7,233 nucleotides of DNA from Candidatus Rifleibacteriota bacterium (GTDB lineage: Bacteria > UBP17 > UBA6191 > JACPRK01): positions 1-7,233 of the forward strand of contig JACQZL010000298.1 in the NCBI GenBank assembly GCA_016213865.1. Reading direction: 5' to 3'. Under the pieces are notes generated by a model, which saw nothing but the letters and a program-made list of their open reading frames with translations, made no database searches and was not told the DNA's origin. Each line of letters opens with the position of its first letter. Within the stretch, counting starts at the first letter, position 1. Both the position numbers and the translations under genes were made by a program. Shown here in pieces: positions 6,328 through 7,233 of the stretch.

Positions 6328-6395
6328 GTAGGTGCGGGGCTTGTCCCCGCCCGCTCTGGGCCAGGCTTTCGGGCGGGGACAAGCCCCGCCCCTAC
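6328..6395. repeat. GTAG-type inverted repeat pair (REPIN-like) between cpaF and the oxidoreductase gene
   Basis: A 25-bp arm at 6328-6352 matches the reverse complement of 6371-6395 at 24 of 25 positions, with an 18-nt centre. Each arm, read inward, starts with GTAG and then forms its own hairpin: GGGCGGGG-CTTGT-CCCCGCCC in the right arm, and the same with one stem mismatch (T at 6333) in the left arm. This is the same plan as the pair at 2099-2185 (GTAG head, 7-8 bp stem, 5-nt loop, facing copies) with an unrelated stem sequence. As RNA the whole unit could fold into one long stem or two small ones and may end or stabilise the upstream transcript. The rest of the 6254-6550 gap holds only a weak 5-bp dyad (6439-6455) and no gene that can be supported. 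Confidence 0.75.
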
Positions 6396-6550
6396 GGCGT
6401 TAACTGTGCGGCCCAGCCGCTCGGACTTGGTCGGTGCCCCCGCAATCATCGCGGGTTCCAGGGGATGCAATTCCTTGGTCGGGGTTCGGGGGCGAGGCTC
6501 CCGATTGGCGAAAGGGTTCAACCGACCGTCGCTTCCAAGGGCAACGGCAC

Positions 6551-7233
6551 ATGAACGAGGGCTTCTGGAGGACCTCGCGGGAGCAGTGTTATCCTCGCCT
6601 CGAGGGGCGGGAGTCCGCCGACGTCGTGGTGGTCGGCGGCGGTTTCGCGGGTCTCTCCGTGGCGCACCACCTTTCGGCCGCCGGCCGCAGCGTCGTCATC
6701 CTCGAGAAGGAGCTCATCGGGAACTGCGGGGCCAGGGCCGCCGGGATCCTCGCCTCTTCGTTGGAGCGAGATCTGTCGGATTTCCTCTCCTGCTGCGGCG
6801 AAGCCATGGCGCGACAGGTGTGGCAGTTCGCCTCCGAGAGCGTCTCGAGCGTGGAGTCGCTCTGCACGACGCTCCGGATTCCCGGCGAGGCCCGCTGGTC
6901 TCGCACCCCGAGCTACTACTTCTTCCGGGAGGCCGACCGCGAGTACTTCGAGGCCGAGCATGAGTTGAGACTGGCGTACGGGTTCCGCTCGGAGCTTCAT
7001 CACGACCTGGCGGGGCCGCTGCAGGCGAGCGGCTTTCGGGGGGCCATCGTAACGCCCCAGGACGGTCTGGTCGATCCGTTCGAGCTCAGCCGCGCGTTGG
7101 CCCGGGAGCTCTCCCGCCGCGAGACCGTGCGGATCCACGAGGGCTCCGGGGTCACGTCGCTGGACCTGGCGCGGGGGACCTGCGCGACCGGAGCAGGCAC
7201 GGCGCGCTTTGCCCGGATCGTGCTCGCGGGGCA
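6551..7233 (+). CDS. DAO-type FAD-dependent oxidoreductase, N-terminal part (runs off the right edge)
   Basis: From the ATG at 6551 the frame is open for 227 codons to the window end, with no stop. Residues 25-52 are a Rossmann FAD-binding unit: VVVVGGGFAGLSVAHHL contains the GxGxxG loop (29-34), and Glu52 in VVILEKE ends the second strand, where it would bind the FAD ribose. GNCGARAAGI (57-66) occupies the place of the GASGRN segment usual in this family, and TPQDGLVDPFELSRAL (168-183) matches the typical motif before the substrate-domain helices. Complete members are usually about 350-450 residues, some with an added C-terminal Rieske domain, so roughly half is visible. It would oxidise a C-N bond of an amino acid or amine using FAD, but the substrate cannot be told from this part. 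The ribosome-binding site is weak (AAGGG, 11 nt upstream). It follows the repeat-containing gap and is probably a separate transcription unit from cpaF. Confidence 0.88.
   Translation, partial: MNEGFWRTSREQCYPRLEGRESADVVVVGGGFAGLSVAHHLSAAGRSVVILEKELIGNCGARAAGILASSLERDLSDFLSCCGEAMARQVWQFASESVSSVESLCTTLRIPGEARWSRTPSYYFFREADREYFEAEHELRLAYGFRSELHHDLAGPLQASGFRGAIVTPQDGLVDPFELSRALARELSRRETVRIHEGSGVTSLDLARGTCATGAGTARFARIVLAG

Noticed and set aside
6439..6455. CCCGC/GCGGG dyad in the gap before the oxidoreductase gene
   Set aside because: A 5-bp stem with a 7-nt loop and no T-run is expected by chance in GC-rich DNA, so it is not called a terminator or operator.
6313..6963. Plus-strand open frame of 216 codons through the GTAG repeat into the oxidoreductase
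   Set aside because: It translates the repeat and then an alternative frame of the FAD oxidoreductase. The Rossmann motif lies in the frame starting at 6551.

Overview
The window is GC-rich bacterial DNA with three gene blocks and two structured intergenic regions. The gene content (a STAND-type TIR protein, a HEAT-repeat/cyclic-nucleotide-domain/CpaE fusion, a CpaF ATPase, GTAG-type hairpin repeats) suits a large-genome environmental bacterium such as Planctomycetota, Myxococcota or Acidobacteriota. No marker here fixes the phylum, so this is only a guess.

Left block (minus strand, 1-2016): a multidomain protein with an N-terminal zinc ribbon, a TIR domain carrying the NADase-type glutamate, and a NACHT/STAND ATPase. 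It resembles bacterial NLR-like immune or antiphage proteins. The reading frame is interrupted by an in-frame TAG at 520-522. The same frame then stays open for 173 more codons to the window edge and encodes a recognisable APAF1-like helical region of the kind that usually precedes WD40 repeats. The gene is therefore a nonsense-mutated allele, a recoded stop, a sequencing error, or a naturally shortened 498-residue TIR-NACHT protein.

Divergent intergenic region (2017-2423): a 186-bp MITE-like element (2062-2247) has perfect 14-bp inverted ends. Nested inside it is an inverted pair of GTAG-headed hairpins, as in REP/BIME/REPIN elements. A good sigma-54-like motif lies 4 bp beyond its right end, pointing into the plus-strand genes.

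Central block (plus strand, 2424-6253): two translationally coupled genes (ATGA overlap). The first encodes a 784-residue protein with HEAT-like repeats, a degenerate cyclic-nucleotide-binding-like domain and a MinD/ParA-class CpaE/TadZ ATPase domain. The second encodes a CpaF/TadA secretion ATPase. This looks like the cytoplasmic motor and localisation half of a Tad pilus or type IV filament machine. No TadB/TadC, secretin, prepilin or peptidase gene is adjacent, so the pair must act with parts encoded elsewhere or do something different.

Right block (6254-7233): a roughly 300-bp spacer contains a second GTAG-type inverted repeat pair (6328-6395). It is followed by the 5' end of a DAO-type FAD-dependent oxidoreductase that runs off the right edge. 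Nothing links this last gene functionally to the others.
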